Origin: Actinomycetota bacterium
Lineage (GTDB): Bacteria > Actinomycetota > Acidimicrobiia > Acidimicrobiales > Ilumatobacteraceae
Assembly: GCA_963169665.1 (NCBI GenBank)
Contig: CAUJET010000039.1
Span: 1-64,000, forward strand
Direction of reading: 5' to 3'
DNA length: 64,000 nt
This document shows positions 8,611 to 19,095 of this stretch, one piece after another; position 1 is the first letter of the stretch, and each line of letters begins with the position of its first letter. The notes beneath the pieces are model-generated. The model had not been told where the DNA came from. It was given only the letters and a program-made list of their open reading frames with translations, and ran no database searches. Position numbers and translations under genes: made by a program.

Positions 8611-9387
8611 ATGTCCGTCGCCGACTTCATCGTCATCCTGTTGGCCGGCATCGGTGCCGGCACCATCAACACCGTGGTCGGATCGGGCTCGCTGATCACG
8701 TTCCCGACGCTGGTCGCGCTCGGGTACACCCCGCTCGTCGCCAACGTGTCGAACAACATCGGCCTCGTGCCGGGGTCGCTCTCGGGGGCCTACGGCTACC
8801 GGCGCGAGCTCGCCGGGCAACGGCCGAGGTTGAAGAAGTTGATCCCCGCATCGGCTGCCGGCGCGCTCGCCGGGTCGACGTTGCTGTTGGTGCTCCCGAG
8901 CGACGTGTTCGACAGCGTCGTCATCGTGTTGATCGTGGTGGCGCTCACGCTCGTGGTGCTGCAGCCGACGATCTCCAAGCGCATGACCGCTCGGCGCCAA
9001 CTGCGCGCCGTCGAAGGTGTCGAGCCGCACCGCGACGTCACGCCGGCGTTGATGGCGGTCGTGGCGGGCGCCGGCATCTACGGCGGCTACTTCGGTGCTG
9101 CGCAGGGGATCATCCTGATCGCGATGCTCGGCATCTTCCTCGACGACACGCTGCAGCGGCTGAACGGATGCAAGAACGTGCTCGCGCTGACGGTGAACGC
9201 CGTGGCGTCGGTGGTGTTCGTGCTGACCACCGAGGTGAACTGGGCGGTGGTGGGCACCATCGCGATCGGCTCGACGATCGGCGGGCAGGTCGGCGCGAAG
9301 GTCGGCCGCAAACTCGACCCGCGGCTGCTGCGCACGATCATCGTGCTCGTCGGCATCTCCGCCCTGGTGCGCCTGCTGACCCGCTGA
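8611..9387 (+). CDS. TSUP (TauE/SafE) family permease
   Basis: 258 residues with about seven to eight hydrophobic helices. The N-terminal repeat motif GAGTINTVVGSGSLITFPTLVALG is typical of TSUP proteins, and a second repeat follows at GAGIYGGYFGAAQGIIL. Members export sulfite, sulfonates or other small organic anions, or act as permeases for sulfur compounds. It starts three bases after the SDR stop. Confidence 0.88.
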   Translation: MSVADFIVILLAGIGAGTINTVVGSGSLITFPTLVALGYTPLVANVSNNIGLVPGSLSGAYGYRRELAGQRPRLKKLIPASAAGALAGSTLLLVLPSDVFDSVVIVLIVVALTLVVLQPTISKRMTARRQLRAVEGVEPHRDVTPALMAVVAGAGIYGGYFGAAQGIILIAMLGIFLDDTLQRLNGCKNVLALTVNAVASVVFVLTTEVNWAVVGTIAIGSTIGGQVGAKVGRKLDPRLLRTIIVLVGISALVRLLTR

Positions 9388-9410
9388 CTCGTCGGCGAGG
9401 GTCGACGGCC

Positions 9411-9424
9411 GAACGTGTGTTCGA
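9411..9424. promoter_or_regulatory. Candidate LexA (SOS) box upstream of dinB
   Basis: CGAACGTGTGTTCG fits the actinobacterial SOS box pattern CGAAC-N4-GTTCG exactly (CGAAC GTGT GTTCG). It ends two bases before the TACCAT -10 box of dinB, an ideal place to block RNA polymerase. dinB is a common SOS gene. Confidence 0.7.
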
Positions 9425-9425
9425 C

Positions 9426-9431
9426 TACCAT
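9426..9431 (+). promoter_or_regulatory. Leaderless promoter -10 box of dinB (TACCAT)
   Basis: TACCAT is followed after eight bases by the dinB ATG at 9440. No SOS-box-like CGAACn4GTTCG sequence is obvious, although CGAACGTGTGTTCG occurs at 9411-9424 just upstream and fits that spacing, so LexA control is worth testing. Confidence 0.6.
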
Positions 9432-9439
9432 CGCGTGCG

Positions 9440-10768
9440 ATGGGTGATGGTCCGACGATCCTGCATGCCGATCTCGATGCGTTCTACGCATCGGTCGAAC
9501 AGCTGCTCGACCCGTCGTTGCGCGGGAAGCCGATCGCCGTCGGGGGAAGCGGAACCGGCGGGGTCGTGCTCGCTGCCAGCTACGAGGCGAAGCGCTTCGG
9601 GGTGCAAGGCGCCATGCCCGGCTGGCGGGCCAAGCGTCTGTGCCCCGATCTCGTGTTCGTCGGCGGGCACTTCGGCGAGTACCAACGCCTCGCCGATCAG
9701 GTCATGAGCGTGCTGTACGACATGACCCCCCATGTCGAGCGGATCTCGATCGACGAGGCGTTCCTCGACGTCGCCGGGTCGGTCCATCTCTTCGGGCCGC
9801 CGGCCACCATCGCCGCCACCATCCGCGAACGTGTGCGCACCGAGATCGGGCTCCCCATCTCGGTCGGTGCAGCGAGGACCAAGCACCTGGCCAAGATCGC
9901 GTCGCAGGTGGCCAAACCCGACGGGCTCGTCGTGGTCGATCCGCTCCACGAGCGCGAGTTCCTCGATCCGCTGCCGGTGGCGCTCGTGTGGGGCGTGGGA
10001 CCCGTCACCCAGGAGAAGCTGCGTCAGCGGGGCATCCACACCATCGGCCAACTGGCAGCCTCCAGCGACACGGCGCTGCAGTCGCAGCTCGGCACCTCGA
10101 TCGGCACCAAGGTGTTCGCGCTCGCGGCCAACGACGACGAACGCAAGGTCGAGGGCGTCCGTCGCGCCGGGTCCGTCGGTGCGCAGTCGGCGTTCGGGCG
10201 CCGTGATCCGAGCCCCGATCTGATCCGCCAGGTGCTCGGGCACCTGGCCGATCGGGTGGCCGGTCGGCTGCGCGCCAAGCAGCGCGCCGGGCGCACCGTC
10301 ACCGTGCGGGTGCGGTTCTCGAGCCGGGAGCGGGGCATGCGCGCCGTCACCCGATCGCGCACCAGCTCCGACGCGGTCTCCACCACGCTCACGCTCACCG
10401 AGATCGCCGAGCAGCTCGTGTACGCCGCGCTGGGCGACCACCCCGACGAGGCACAGATCTCGCTGTTGGCCATCTCGGTCTCCAACCTGGTCGATCGGCC
10501 GGCGCTGCAACTCGAGCTGCCGGTGCCATCCGACGGCAAGGCGTCCCACGGCAGAGCATCCGGCGTTGCGGGAGCGGCCGGCCCGACAGCGGACGGCCCG
10601 GCACGGGCAGGGTCACCCACCGGCGCCGCCCGGTGGGCCGTCGACACGTCGATGGATGCTGTACGACGCCGGTTCGGGCGCGCTGCTGTCGGCTACGCCT
10701 CCACGGCGCTGTCCGAGCACGCTTCCGTGCCCGAGGAGTTCCGCGAGTTGGCCGAGCGAGAACTCTGA
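9440..10768 (+). CDS. dinB: DNA polymerase IV (Y-family translesion polymerase)
   Basis: 442 residues. The catalytic carboxylates are in HADLDAFYASVE and ERISIDEAFLDVAG. The fingers segment keeps SYEAKRFGVQGAMPGWRAKRLCP, and the helix-hairpin-helix and little-finger domains follow. The C-terminus has the actinobacterial DAVRRRFGRAAVGYAS signature after an Ala/Gly-rich linker. LQLELPVP near 360 is a possible beta-clamp contact. It copies past DNA lesions with low fidelity. Its leaderless start sits directly behind a candidate LexA box, suggesting SOS induction. Confidence 0.95.
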   Translation: MGDGPTILHADLDAFYASVEQLLDPSLRGKPIAVGGSGTGGVVLAASYEAKRFGVQGAMPGWRAKRLCPDLVFVGGHFGEYQRLADQVMSVLYDMTPHVERISIDEAFLDVAGSVHLFGPPATIAATIRERVRTEIGLPISVGAARTKHLAKIASQVAKPDGLVVVDPLHEREFLDPLPVALVWGVGPVTQEKLRQRGIHTIGQLAASSDTALQSQLGTSIGTKVFALAANDDERKVEGVRRAGSVGAQSAFGRRDPSPDLIRQVLGHLADRVAGRLRAKQRAGRTVTVRVRFSSRERGMRAVTRSRTSSDAVSTTLTLTEIAEQLVYAALGDHPDEAQISLLAISVSNLVDRPALQLELPVPSDGKASHGRASGVAGAAGPTADGPARAGSPTGAARWAVDTSMDAVRRRFGRAAVGYASTALSEHASVPEEFRELAEREL

Positions 10769-10860
10769 CCGCGCGCGGCCGATGGGCGCGCCGGCCGGTG
10801 ACCGAGGTCCCGAACCCCGGCGCCGGGTGCCAGGGGTTCGCAGCGATCCACGTCGATCAG

Positions 10861-10866
10861 TAGGGT
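10861..10866 (+). promoter_or_regulatory. Candidate -10 box (TAGGGT) for the acyl-CoA dehydrogenase
   Basis: TAGGGT lies 50 bases before the ATG at 10917, giving a leader of about 40 bases with an AAAGG ribosome site. Unlike many neighbours this gene would be leadered. Confidence 0.4.
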
Positions 10867-10916
10867 CCGAGCGACAGGGGAGCGGCCGAGCACGGCCACG
10901 ACGAAAGGTGACCGGC

Positions 10917-12239
10917 ATGGCTGGTGGTGCGCTGAAGACGGCGAGTATGGATGATTTCGATCTGCGGATGTCTGAGGGTGTGCGTCCGTTGTACGAGGCC
11001 GTGAAGAAGTTCATCGCCGAGGAGGTCGAGCCGATCACCGAGGAGTTCTACCGGCTCGGTGAGAACCGTGCCGAGCGTTGGAGCTGGGCGCCCGGTCAGC
11101 TCGAGTTGCTCGAGGGTGCCAAGGCCAAGGCTCGCGAGTTGGGGTTGTGGAACTTCTTCCTGCCCGACGCCGAGACCGGTCAGGGCCTGTCGAACCTCGA
11201 CTACGCCTACATCGCGGTCGAACTCGGCAAGAACCGTCTCGCGTCGGAGTGTCTGAACTGTTCGGCGCCGGACACCGGGAACATGGAGGTGCTCGAGCGG
11301 GTCGGCACACCCGAGCAGAAGGAGCGGTGGCTCGAGCCGCTGCTGAACGGTGAGATCCGCTCGGCGTATGCGATGACGGAGCCGGGGATCATGAGCTCGG
11401 ACGCGAAGCAGATCCAGACCAAGGCCGAGCTCGATGGTGACGAGTGGGTGATCAATGGCGAGAAGTTCTACATCTCCGGCGCCGGCGATCCGCGTTGCAA
11501 GATCATGATCGTGATGGTGCGCACGAATCCTGATGCCGACACCTACAAGCAGCAGTCGCAGATCCTCGTGCCAATGGACACCCCCGGCGTCGAGATCGTC
11601 GCCGCGATGGACGTGTTCGGCAACGATGATGCTCCGCACGGCCACATGCATCTGCGGTTCACCGATGTGCGGGTGCCGAAGAGCAACGTGCTGTGGGGTG
11701 AGGGCAGGGGTTTCGAGATCTCCCAGGTGCGTCTCGGTCCTGGTCGGATCCATCACTGCATGCGTTCGATCGGTTCGGCCGAGAAGGCGATCGAGATGAT
11801 GGTCGATCGTGGTCTGTCCCGTGAGGGCTTCGGCAAGAAGCTGATCAACCTCGGCAAGAACATGGAGGTCATCAGCCGGGCGCGTATCGAGGTGGAGGCC
11901 ATGCGCCTGATGGTGTTGCGTGCCGCGAAGGCGATGGACACCCTCGGGAACGCGGAGGCTCGTGTGTGGGTGAGCGCGGTCAAGGCGATGGTGCCCGAGA
12001 AGTGCTGCGACATCATCGACGAGGCCATCCAGATGCACGGTGCTGCGGGTATCTCGCACTGGTTCCCGCTTGCCGACATGTGGCACAGCCAGCGCACGTT
12101 GCGCCTGGCCGACGGTCCCGACGAGGTGCACCACCAGGTCGTCGGCCGCGCCGAGGCCAAGAGCCGCGAGAGCGACCGTGCCACCGGCAACGTGAGCAGC
12201 CCCAACCTGTCCAAGGGCCGCATCTTCACCGGACCCTGA
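10917..12239 (+). CDS. Acyl-CoA dehydrogenase, ACAD10/11-like (type B, copy 1)
   Basis: 440 residues from the ATG after a GAAAGG ribosome site; longer in-frame openings run back into dinB. FAD and substrate regions AYAMTEPGIMSSDA, WVINGEKFYISGAGDPRCK and the C-terminal ADGPDEVHHQVVGRAEAK match the ACAD10/ACAD11 C-terminal branch, where Asp in GPDEVH replaces the usual Glu-Gly-Thr loop. It is nearly identical to the protein at 29973 (13 differences by eye), yet its codons end in T or G far more often than that copy or its neighbours, which suggests different ancestry or a gene imported from a relative. Substrate unknown. A hairpin follows at 12290. Confidence 0.9.
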   Translation: MAGGALKTASMDDFDLRMSEGVRPLYEAVKKFIAEEVEPITEEFYRLGENRAERWSWAPGQLELLEGAKAKARELGLWNFFLPDAETGQGLSNLDYAYIAVELGKNRLASECLNCSAPDTGNMEVLERVGTPEQKERWLEPLLNGEIRSAYAMTEPGIMSSDAKQIQTKAELDGDEWVINGEKFYISGAGDPRCKIMIVMVRTNPDADTYKQQSQILVPMDTPGVEIVAAMDVFGNDDAPHGHMHLRFTDVRVPKSNVLWGEGRGFEISQVRLGPGRIHHCMRSIGSAEKAIEMMVDRGLSREGFGKKLINLGKNMEVISRARIEVEAMRLMVLRAAKAMDTLGNAEARVWVSAVKAMVPEKCCDIIDEAIQMHGAAGISHWFPLADMWHSQRTLRLADGPDEVHHQVVGRAEAKSRESDRATGNVSSPNLSKGRIFTGP

Positions 12240-12289
12240 ACCCGGGCCGGTCGGGCAACAACACGACCCCAACCCCATTCACACCCAGA

Positions 12290-12317
12290 GACGGCCCGCC
12301 GGCATCGGCGGGCCGTC
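12290..12317 (+). terminator. Hairpin terminator after the acyl-CoA dehydrogenase
   Basis: GACGGCCCGCCG and CGGCGGGCCGTC form a perfect 12-base stem with a GCAT loop. There is no T-run, as is usual for high-GC actinobacteria. Confidence 0.65.
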
Positions 12318-12350
12318 GACGATTGTCGACGATTGTCGACGATTGTCGAC
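12315..12350. repeat. 10-bp tandem repeat (GTCGACGATT)
   Basis: GTCGAC occurs four times at exact 10-base spacing joined by GATT, starting in the terminator stem and ending 38 bases before the next gene. One helical turn per unit would put all GTCGAC palindromes on the same DNA face. It could be an operator array or simple slippage. Confidence 0.6.
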
Positions 12351-12388
12351 CAGCACACCGCAGAGCGAGAGAGAGAGCCTGGACCGCC

Positions 12389-13168
12389 ATGACCGCCACG
12401 AACATCTTCGACCTCACGGGCAAGGTCGCGCTGCTCACAGGCGCCTCCAAGGGAATGGGACGAGCAATGGCGGGTGCGCTCGCTGCGCACGGAGCTCGCG
12501 TGGTGGTGTCGAGCCGCAAGCTCGACCAGTGCGTGGTTGCGTGTGATGAGATCAATGCCGAGTGCGGCGAACGAAGAGCCTTTCCGGTGGCGTGCAATGC
12601 CGGGTACCGCGAGCAGCTCCAGCAGCTCGTCGACACCACGCACGAGACCGTGGGCCCCGTCGACATCCTGGTCGGCAACGCCGGCGTGAACCCGTACTAC
12701 GGACCGATGTCGACGATCCCCGACGACGCGTACGACAAGATCATGACGACCAACGTGAAGGCCAACCATTGGCTGGTGCAGATGGTGACGCCGGACATGG
12801 TCGCGGCGGGCAGCGGCTCGATCATGCTCACCTCGAGCGTCGGAGCGTTCTCGCCGTCCACCGACCTCGGCACGTACAGCATGTCGAAGCTCGCGCTGAT
12901 CGGCCTGGTGCGCAACCTCGCCGCCGAGCTCGGGCCCTCGGGCGTACGCGTGAATGCGATCTGCCCGGGTCTCATCCGTACCGACTTCGCCGAAGCGCTG
13001 TGGAATAACCCCGAGGCCGAAGCCCGTGCACGCGAGTCGATCCCGCTGCGTCGCCTCGGCGAGGCGGAGGACTTCTGCGGCCCTGCGGTGTTCCTCGCGT
13101 CGGATGCCAGCCGCTACGTGACTGGTCAGGCAATCACGGTGTGCGGCGGCTCGGACATGTGGTCCTAG
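12389..13168 (+). CDS. Short-chain dehydrogenase/reductase
   Basis: 259 residues. TGASKGMG is the coenzyme site with SSRKLDQ after beta-2 favouring NADP(H). The structural motif is GNAG, and the catalytic Ser and Tyr-x3-Lys are in LTSSVGAF and YSMSKLAL. It ends QAITVCGGSDMWS, where Asp-Gly-Gly is replaced by Cys-Gly-Gly. It follows the acyl-CoA dehydrogenase and may act on the same beta-oxidation-like route. The last four bases overlap the convergent YkgJ gene. Confidence 0.87.
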   Translation: MTATNIFDLTGKVALLTGASKGMGRAMAGALAAHGARVVVSSRKLDQCVVACDEINAECGERRAFPVACNAGYREQLQQLVDTTHETVGPVDILVGNAGVNPYYGPMSTIPDDAYDKIMTTNVKANHWLVQMVTPDMVAAGSGSIMLTSSVGAFSPSTDLGTYSMSKLALIGLVRNLAAELGPSGVRVNAICPGLIRTDFAEALWNNPEAEARARESIPLRRLGEAEDFCGPAVFLASDASRYVTGQAITVCGGSDMWS

Positions 13169-13725
13169 ACGACGTCTGGGTCACCGTCTGTCTCGACCGG
13201 GTACGACTGGACGATCGGAAGACTGTCGCGCGGTTCGAAACGGTCGGCCAGGAGTGTGAGGAGCGCGGCGACGTCGAGTTCGAGCGAAGACTGGGTTTCG
13301 AGCCGTTGCGCCGGGTCGAGAGCCTCGAGGGCGTCCTCCATCTTGCGTACCAGCACGCCGAGCGAGTGCTTCCTGGTCGTGCCGGCAAGCGCTTCGATGG
13401 CCGGTCGTACGCGGTCACGAAGTGCGATCGCGTCGGCGACCAGCGCCCGTGCCTCGCCGTCGGTGACCTCGCCGCTGTCCACCTGGCGGAGCAGCGCACA
13501 GCGATAGCGCGAGCACTTCATCGGCCGATGGTCGTAGATGGTGCACGAACCGTGGAAGGCGACGCAGGGCTGTTCGAAACAGGCCTCGGTCTCGAACACC
13601 AGCAGGCGGAAACCCTCGCCCTGCAGCACCGCGCGATCGTCGGCCGGCTCGAGGGCGACCGTGGTGTGCATGGTGCCGTCGCAGCAGAGCCCGCAATCGA
13701 GGCAGAGCGAGCTGGTGGGAGGCAT
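13165..13725 (-). CDS. YkgJ-family cysteine-cluster protein
   Basis: 186 residues from the ATG at 13725 (MPPTSS); a longer start at 13833 is possible but adds an unconserved leader that would cross the operator at 13828. The Zn/Fe-chelating CxxCxxCC cluster is CLDCGLCC near the N-terminus and is completed by PCVAFHGSCTIYDHRPMKCSRYRC, the typical C-x7-C...RPxxC pattern of this family. The C-terminal half is helical and not recognised. Function is unknown; a metal-binding or protein-modification role is usually assumed. Confidence 0.8.
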   Translation of the reverse strand: MPPTSSLCLDCGLCCDGTMHTTVALEPADDRAVLQGEGFRLLVFETEACFEQPCVAFHGSCTIYDHRPMKCSRYRCALLRQVDSGEVTDGEARALVADAIALRDRVRPAIEALAGTTRKHSLGVLVRKMEDALEALDPAQRLETQSSLELDVAALLTLLADRFEPRDSLPIVQSYPVETDGDPDVV

Positions 13726-13827
13726 CACCGTCAAGTATCCCGTGTGCCCGCTCAGATCGGCCGTGATCGACCACGAGGTGGTCGCCGCGGGCGAGCGGGA
13801 AACCCTCACCATGCCGCAGTCGAGAGT

Positions 13828-13841
13828 TGACATTGGTGTCA
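13828..13841. promoter_or_regulatory. TetR-type operator, class I (TGACA-TTGG-TGTCA)
   Basis: Perfect five-base arms TGACA/TGTCA around TTGG. The flanks AGT on the left and GGT on the right match three other sites in the window (17420, 24687, 27624). It lies 86 bases before the SMP-30 gene. Confidence 0.65.
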
Positions 13842-13926
13842 GGTACTGCTCGAATGGGCCGAGCGCCGCATGGCGTCACCGCTGTGGGCAGGGGGCCCCG
13901 GTCGGTCGAATTCACGAGGGGGATTC

Positions 13927-14850
13927 ATGGCAGAGCTGGTTGAAGTCGCGAATGGGTTGAAGTTCCCGGAGGGACCGATTGCGATGGCCGATGGCACGGT
14001 CGTCGTCGTCGAGATGTTCGGGCCGCGTCTGACCCGGGTGCATCCCGACGGCCGCAAGGAGACCATCGCCGAGGTGCCGGGTGGACCGAACGGCGCCGCG
14101 CTCGGTCCGGGCGGGAAGTTCTACGTGTGCAACAACGGTGCCCGCTTCACCGAGGAGGACATGGACGGCCTTGCGTTCCCCGGCGCCGTCACGCCCGAGA
14201 AGTACAAGGGTGGCAGCATCCAGACCGTCGATCCGGAGACGGGACAGGTGGACGATCTCTACACCGAGTGCGACGGCGTGCGGCTCGTGGCTCCGAACGA
14301 TCTCGTGTTCGACGCCCATGGAGGGTTCTACTTCACCGATCACGGCATGAGCGAGGGCCGCGACGCCAAGCTCACCGGCATCTTCTATGCCAAGAACGAC
14401 GGCAGCGAGATCCGCGAGATCGTGTTCCCGGCGCACGAGCCCAACGGCATCGGCCTCTCGCCCGATGGCACCGTGCTGTACTGGGCCGAGACGTGGACGG
14501 GCCGCATCATGCGGCGCAAGATCGTCGCTCCGGGCGTCATCGAGCCGGCCGGCCTCGTCGACACCTACCAGTGCCTGTACGGCCTGCCGGGTTTCCAGCT
14601 CCTCGACTCGCTCGCGGTCGACGGCGACGGCAACGTGTGCGTGGCAACGCTCGTCAACGGCGGGATCACCGTGGTCTCGCCCGAGGGCGAACTGGTCGAG
14701 TTCGTCGCGGTCGACGATCTCCTCACCACGAACATCTGCTTCGGCGGCCCCGATCTCCGCACCGCGTGGATCACCGCCTCCACCACGGGACGCCTGCTCA
14801 AGATGGAGTGGCCGCGCCCGGGCGCCAAGCTGCACTTCCTGAACGACTGA
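13927..14850 (+). CDS. SMP-30/gluconolactonase family hydrolase
   Basis: 307 residues, a six-bladed beta-propeller. Metal-site residues expected in the family are visible: Glu in KFPEGPIAM, Asn in VAPNDLVFD and Asp in LLDSLAVDGDG, with PNGIGLSPDG as the repeated blade motif. It would hydrolyse a lactone or related ester; the natural substrate is unknown. A GAGGGGG ribosome site precedes the ATG. A class I operator lies upstream, tying it to the CoA ligase and transporter genes. A hairpin follows the stop. Confidence 0.87.
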   Translation: MAELVEVANGLKFPEGPIAMADGTVVVVEMFGPRLTRVHPDGRKETIAEVPGGPNGAALGPGGKFYVCNNGARFTEEDMDGLAFPGAVTPEKYKGGSIQTVDPETGQVDDLYTECDGVRLVAPNDLVFDAHGGFYFTDHGMSEGRDAKLTGIFYAKNDGSEIREIVFPAHEPNGIGLSPDGTVLYWAETWTGRIMRRKIVAPGVIEPAGLVDTYQCLYGLPGFQLLDSLAVDGDGNVCVATLVNGGITVVSPEGELVEFVAVDDLLTTNICFGGPDLRTAWITASTTGRLLKMEWPRPGAKLHFLND

Positions 14851-14872
14851 TCACGATCGACCCCGACGGAGA

Positions 14873-14901
14873 ACGGCCCGCCTGCTCAGCAGGCGGGCCG
14901 T
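14873..14901. terminator. Bidirectional hairpin terminator
   Basis: ACGGCCCGCCTG and CAGGCGGGCCGT form a perfect 12-base stem around CTCAG. It lies between the convergent SMP-30 and SDR genes and shares ACGGCCCGCC with the hairpin at 12290. Confidence 0.7.
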
Positions 14902-14961
14902 CCCGCGTGTGGGGGAAGGTGCGGGCCGCTCGTGCGCGACCCGACGACCCGATGGACTGCG

Positions 14962-15824
14962 TCAGACGAGCTGGTCGGGACCGATCGGCGTGCCCATCTC
15001 ACCGTTCCACTCGTCCCAGGGCTGCGGGTTCTGCGCGTAGCCGCCGCTGGCGCTCCAACCGCCGTCGACGCTGAGCACCGTGCCGGTGACGAAGCTCGAG
15101 GCCGACGAGGCCAGGAACAGGAACGGGCCGACGAGTTCGGGGAGTTCGCCCATGCGGCGCATGGGGGTACGGCTGCGCATCCAGTCGGCCATCCCCGAGT
15201 CCTCGAGCAGCGATCGGGTCATCTCCGACACGAAGAAGTTCGGCGCGAGCGCATTGACGCGCAGGCCCCGGTCGCCCCACTCGCAGGCGAGCAGCTTGGT
15301 GAGCTGGTTGACGCCGCCCTTGGCCGCGAAGTAGCCGGCGGTGCGGTTCTCCGAGCCTGCATTGCCGAAGATCGACGACAGGTTGATGATGCTGCCACCG
15401 CCGCCTCGCAGCATGTCCGGCGCTGCGGCGCGGGTCATGTAGAAGAGGCCGTTGAGGTCGGTGTTCACCATCTTCACGAACATCTCGGGCTCGCACCGTT
15501 CGGTACGCACCAGGCGGTCGTCGGCCCACCCGGCGTTGTTCACGAGCACGTCGATGCGACCGAACGTCGCCATCGCCTCTGCCACCACCCGCTCGCAGTC
15601 GGCGTACTCGGTGACGTCGCCGGCCACGGCGAGGCACTTCCTGTCGAGCGACTCGATCATGGCCTTGGTCTCCTGGAGTTTGTCCACCGACCGGGCCGTC
15701 ACCACCACGTCGGCGCCCGCCGTGGCGAGGATCTCCGCGAACAGCACTCCGAGCCCGTACGACGCACCGGTCACGATGGCGACCTTGCCATCGAGACGGA
15801 ACGGTCCGATCAGATCGACGGTCA

Positions 15825-15825
<1 letters not shown>
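14962..15825 (-). CDS. Short-chain dehydrogenase/reductase
   Basis: 287 residues. Coenzyme motif TGASYGLG, NNAG at the usual place, catalytic Ser in LSSIFG and Tyr-x3-Lys in GYFAAKGG. It ends after DGGWSA with a 24-residue tail rich in Pro, Asn and Gly. The ATG overlaps the stop of the CoA ligase (TGATG), so ligase and reductase are translationally coupled. The product is probably a 3-hydroxyacyl-CoA or alcohol dehydrogenase for the compound activated by the ligase. Confidence 0.88.
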
Positions 15826-17363
<1,538 letters not shown>

Positions 17364-17419
17364 GCGATGCCCCCTTGAAAGCCGAGTCGGCGAGCGCGTT
17401 CCCCAACGCGCTCGCTAGT

Positions 17420-17433
17420 TGACAACCGTATCA
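17420..17433. promoter_or_regulatory. TetR-type operator, class I (TGACA-ACCG-TATCA)
   Basis: TGACA and TATCA flank ACCG with the shared flanks AGT and GGTT. It lies between two divergent CoA ligase genes (starts 17363 and 17496), where one bound repressor could control both. Confidence 0.65.
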
Positions 17434-17495
17434 GGTTGAGCGTCAGAATGGTCCAGTCGGGACGTCGTCGGGATGCCCGCGCAAAGGGGGAAAGC

Positions 17496-19025
17496 GTGAT
17501 CGTCAAAGAAGGCCGCCGGCCGAAGATCGAGCCGTTCGACATGTCCGACGTCGAACGGGGGGCCGACGGCGTGCTGAGGTACTCGAGCCTGGTCGACTCG
17601 CTCGTTCACATGTTCCGCGACGCCGTTGCCGCTCAACCCGACGGCATCGCTCTGGTGGAGCTCGGGGGCGACCGAGTGACCTACCAAGAGCTGTGGGACC
17701 GTAGCTGCGCGGTCGCTGGAGGGCTCCGCGCCGCCGGCGTCCGACGAGGCGATCGTGTCGCCATCCACCTGCCGAACGGCAACGACTGGGCGTACGCGTT
17801 CTTCGGAGTCCAACTCGCCGGGGCAGCGGCGGTGCCCGTGAACACTCGGTTCACCGACGCCGAGGTCGACTACGTCGTCACCGATTCCGGCGCGGTCTAC
17901 GTCTTCGAACCCGATCAGCCGCTGCCGACGGGCGAGCCATTGGCGGTCGACGACCTCCAGCCGACCGATCTCGCCGCCATCTTCTACACGAGCGGCACCA
18001 CCGGCTTCCCCAAGGGGGCGATGACCACCCACGAGAACTTCCTCTCCAACTGCGAGACGTGTCGGAGGGTGATCGGCGTGCTCGACGACGTTCGTCTCGT
18101 CAACCTGATCTCCGTGCCGATGTTCCACGTGACCGGTTGCAACAGCCAGCTGCTCCTCACGATGTTCCTGGGCGGCACCACCGTCATCATGCCGGCGTTC
18201 GATGTGCAGTCGTTCCTGAACGCGATCGTCGATGAGCGGGTGACGATGGTGACGTCGGTGCCTGCGATCTTCTGGCTGGCCATGAACCAACCCAACTTCG
18301 CCGACTTCGACATCAGCGGCGTCCGCTACGTCACGTACGGCGGGGCTCCGATGGCGCCCGAGATCATCTCCAAGCTGCGCGAGAGCGTTCCGCATGCTCG
18401 CCTCGGCAACGGTTTCGGCCTCACCGAGACCTCGTCCGTGTCGACGTTCCTGCCCGACGAGTACTGCGACTCGCGGCCCGAGACGGTCGGCTTCGCAGCA
18501 CCGGTGGTCGAGCTCGACCTGTCCGAGGTCGATGCGACGACCGGGGTGGGGGAGCTGCTGATCCGCGGGCAGAACGTCGTCTCCGGCTACTGGAACAAGC
18601 CGGAGCAGACGGCCGACACCTTCGTGAACCACTGGTTGAAGACGGGTGACCTCGCACGTGTCGACGACGACGGGTTCGTCCAGATCGTCGACCGGAAGAA
18701 GGACATGGTGAACCGTGGGGGCGAGAACGTCTACTGCGTGGAAGTGGAGAACGCACTCGTCCAGCACCCCGACATCTTCGAGGTCGCGGTCATCGGCGTC
18801 CCCGACGCGATGATGGGGGAGAAGGTCGGGGCCGTCGTCGTCGCCCAGCCCGGCGCGACTCCCGACCCCGCGGCGATCCGTGCGTGGGCACGCGACCAGA
18901 TCGCCGACTTCAAGGTGCCGCAGTTCATCTCGCTGCGCACCGAACCGCTGCCACGCAACCCCGGTGGCAAGGTGCTCAAGGCCCAGCTCCGGGACTCGAC
19001 CGAGTGGGGCGAGCAACTCCGCTGA
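17496..19025 (+). CDS. AMP-dependent acyl-CoA synthetase
   Basis: 509 residues from a GTG at 17496 with an AGGGGGAAA ribosome site; the in-frame ATG at 17436 would sit almost on the operator. Core motifs: FYTSGTTGFPKGAMTTHEN, GFGLTETSS, KTGDLARVDDDGFVQIVDR, KDMVNRGGENVYCVEVE and the catalytic Lys in NPGGKVLKAQLRD. It resembles the divergent ligase at 15825 in architecture but is clearly a separate family member, so two different acids, or two stages of one pathway, may be activated. Confidence 0.9.
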   Translation: MIVKEGRRPKIEPFDMSDVERGADGVLRYSSLVDSLVHMFRDAVAAQPDGIALVELGGDRVTYQELWDRSCAVAGGLRAAGVRRGDRVAIHLPNGNDWAYAFFGVQLAGAAAVPVNTRFTDAEVDYVVTDSGAVYVFEPDQPLPTGEPLAVDDLQPTDLAAIFYTSGTTGFPKGAMTTHENFLSNCETCRRVIGVLDDVRLVNLISVPMFHVTGCNSQLLLTMFLGGTTVIMPAFDVQSFLNAIVDERVTMVTSVPAIFWLAMNQPNFADFDISGVRYVTYGGAPMAPEIISKLRESVPHARLGNGFGLTETSSVSTFLPDEYCDSRPETVGFAAPVVELDLSEVDATTGVGELLIRGQNVVSGYWNKPEQTADTFVNHWLKTGDLARVDDDGFVQIVDRKKDMVNRGGENVYCVEVENALVQHPDIFEVAVIGVPDAMMGEKVGAVVVAQPGATPDPAAIRAWARDQIADFKVPQFISLRTEPLPRNPGGKVLKAQLRDSTEWGEQLR

Positions 19026-19095
19026 ACATCGTCGGTCGGTGCGAGGTGGAGTCGATCCCGCCTCGCACCGCCGATCGGCCGGCGGTCAGCCGCAA

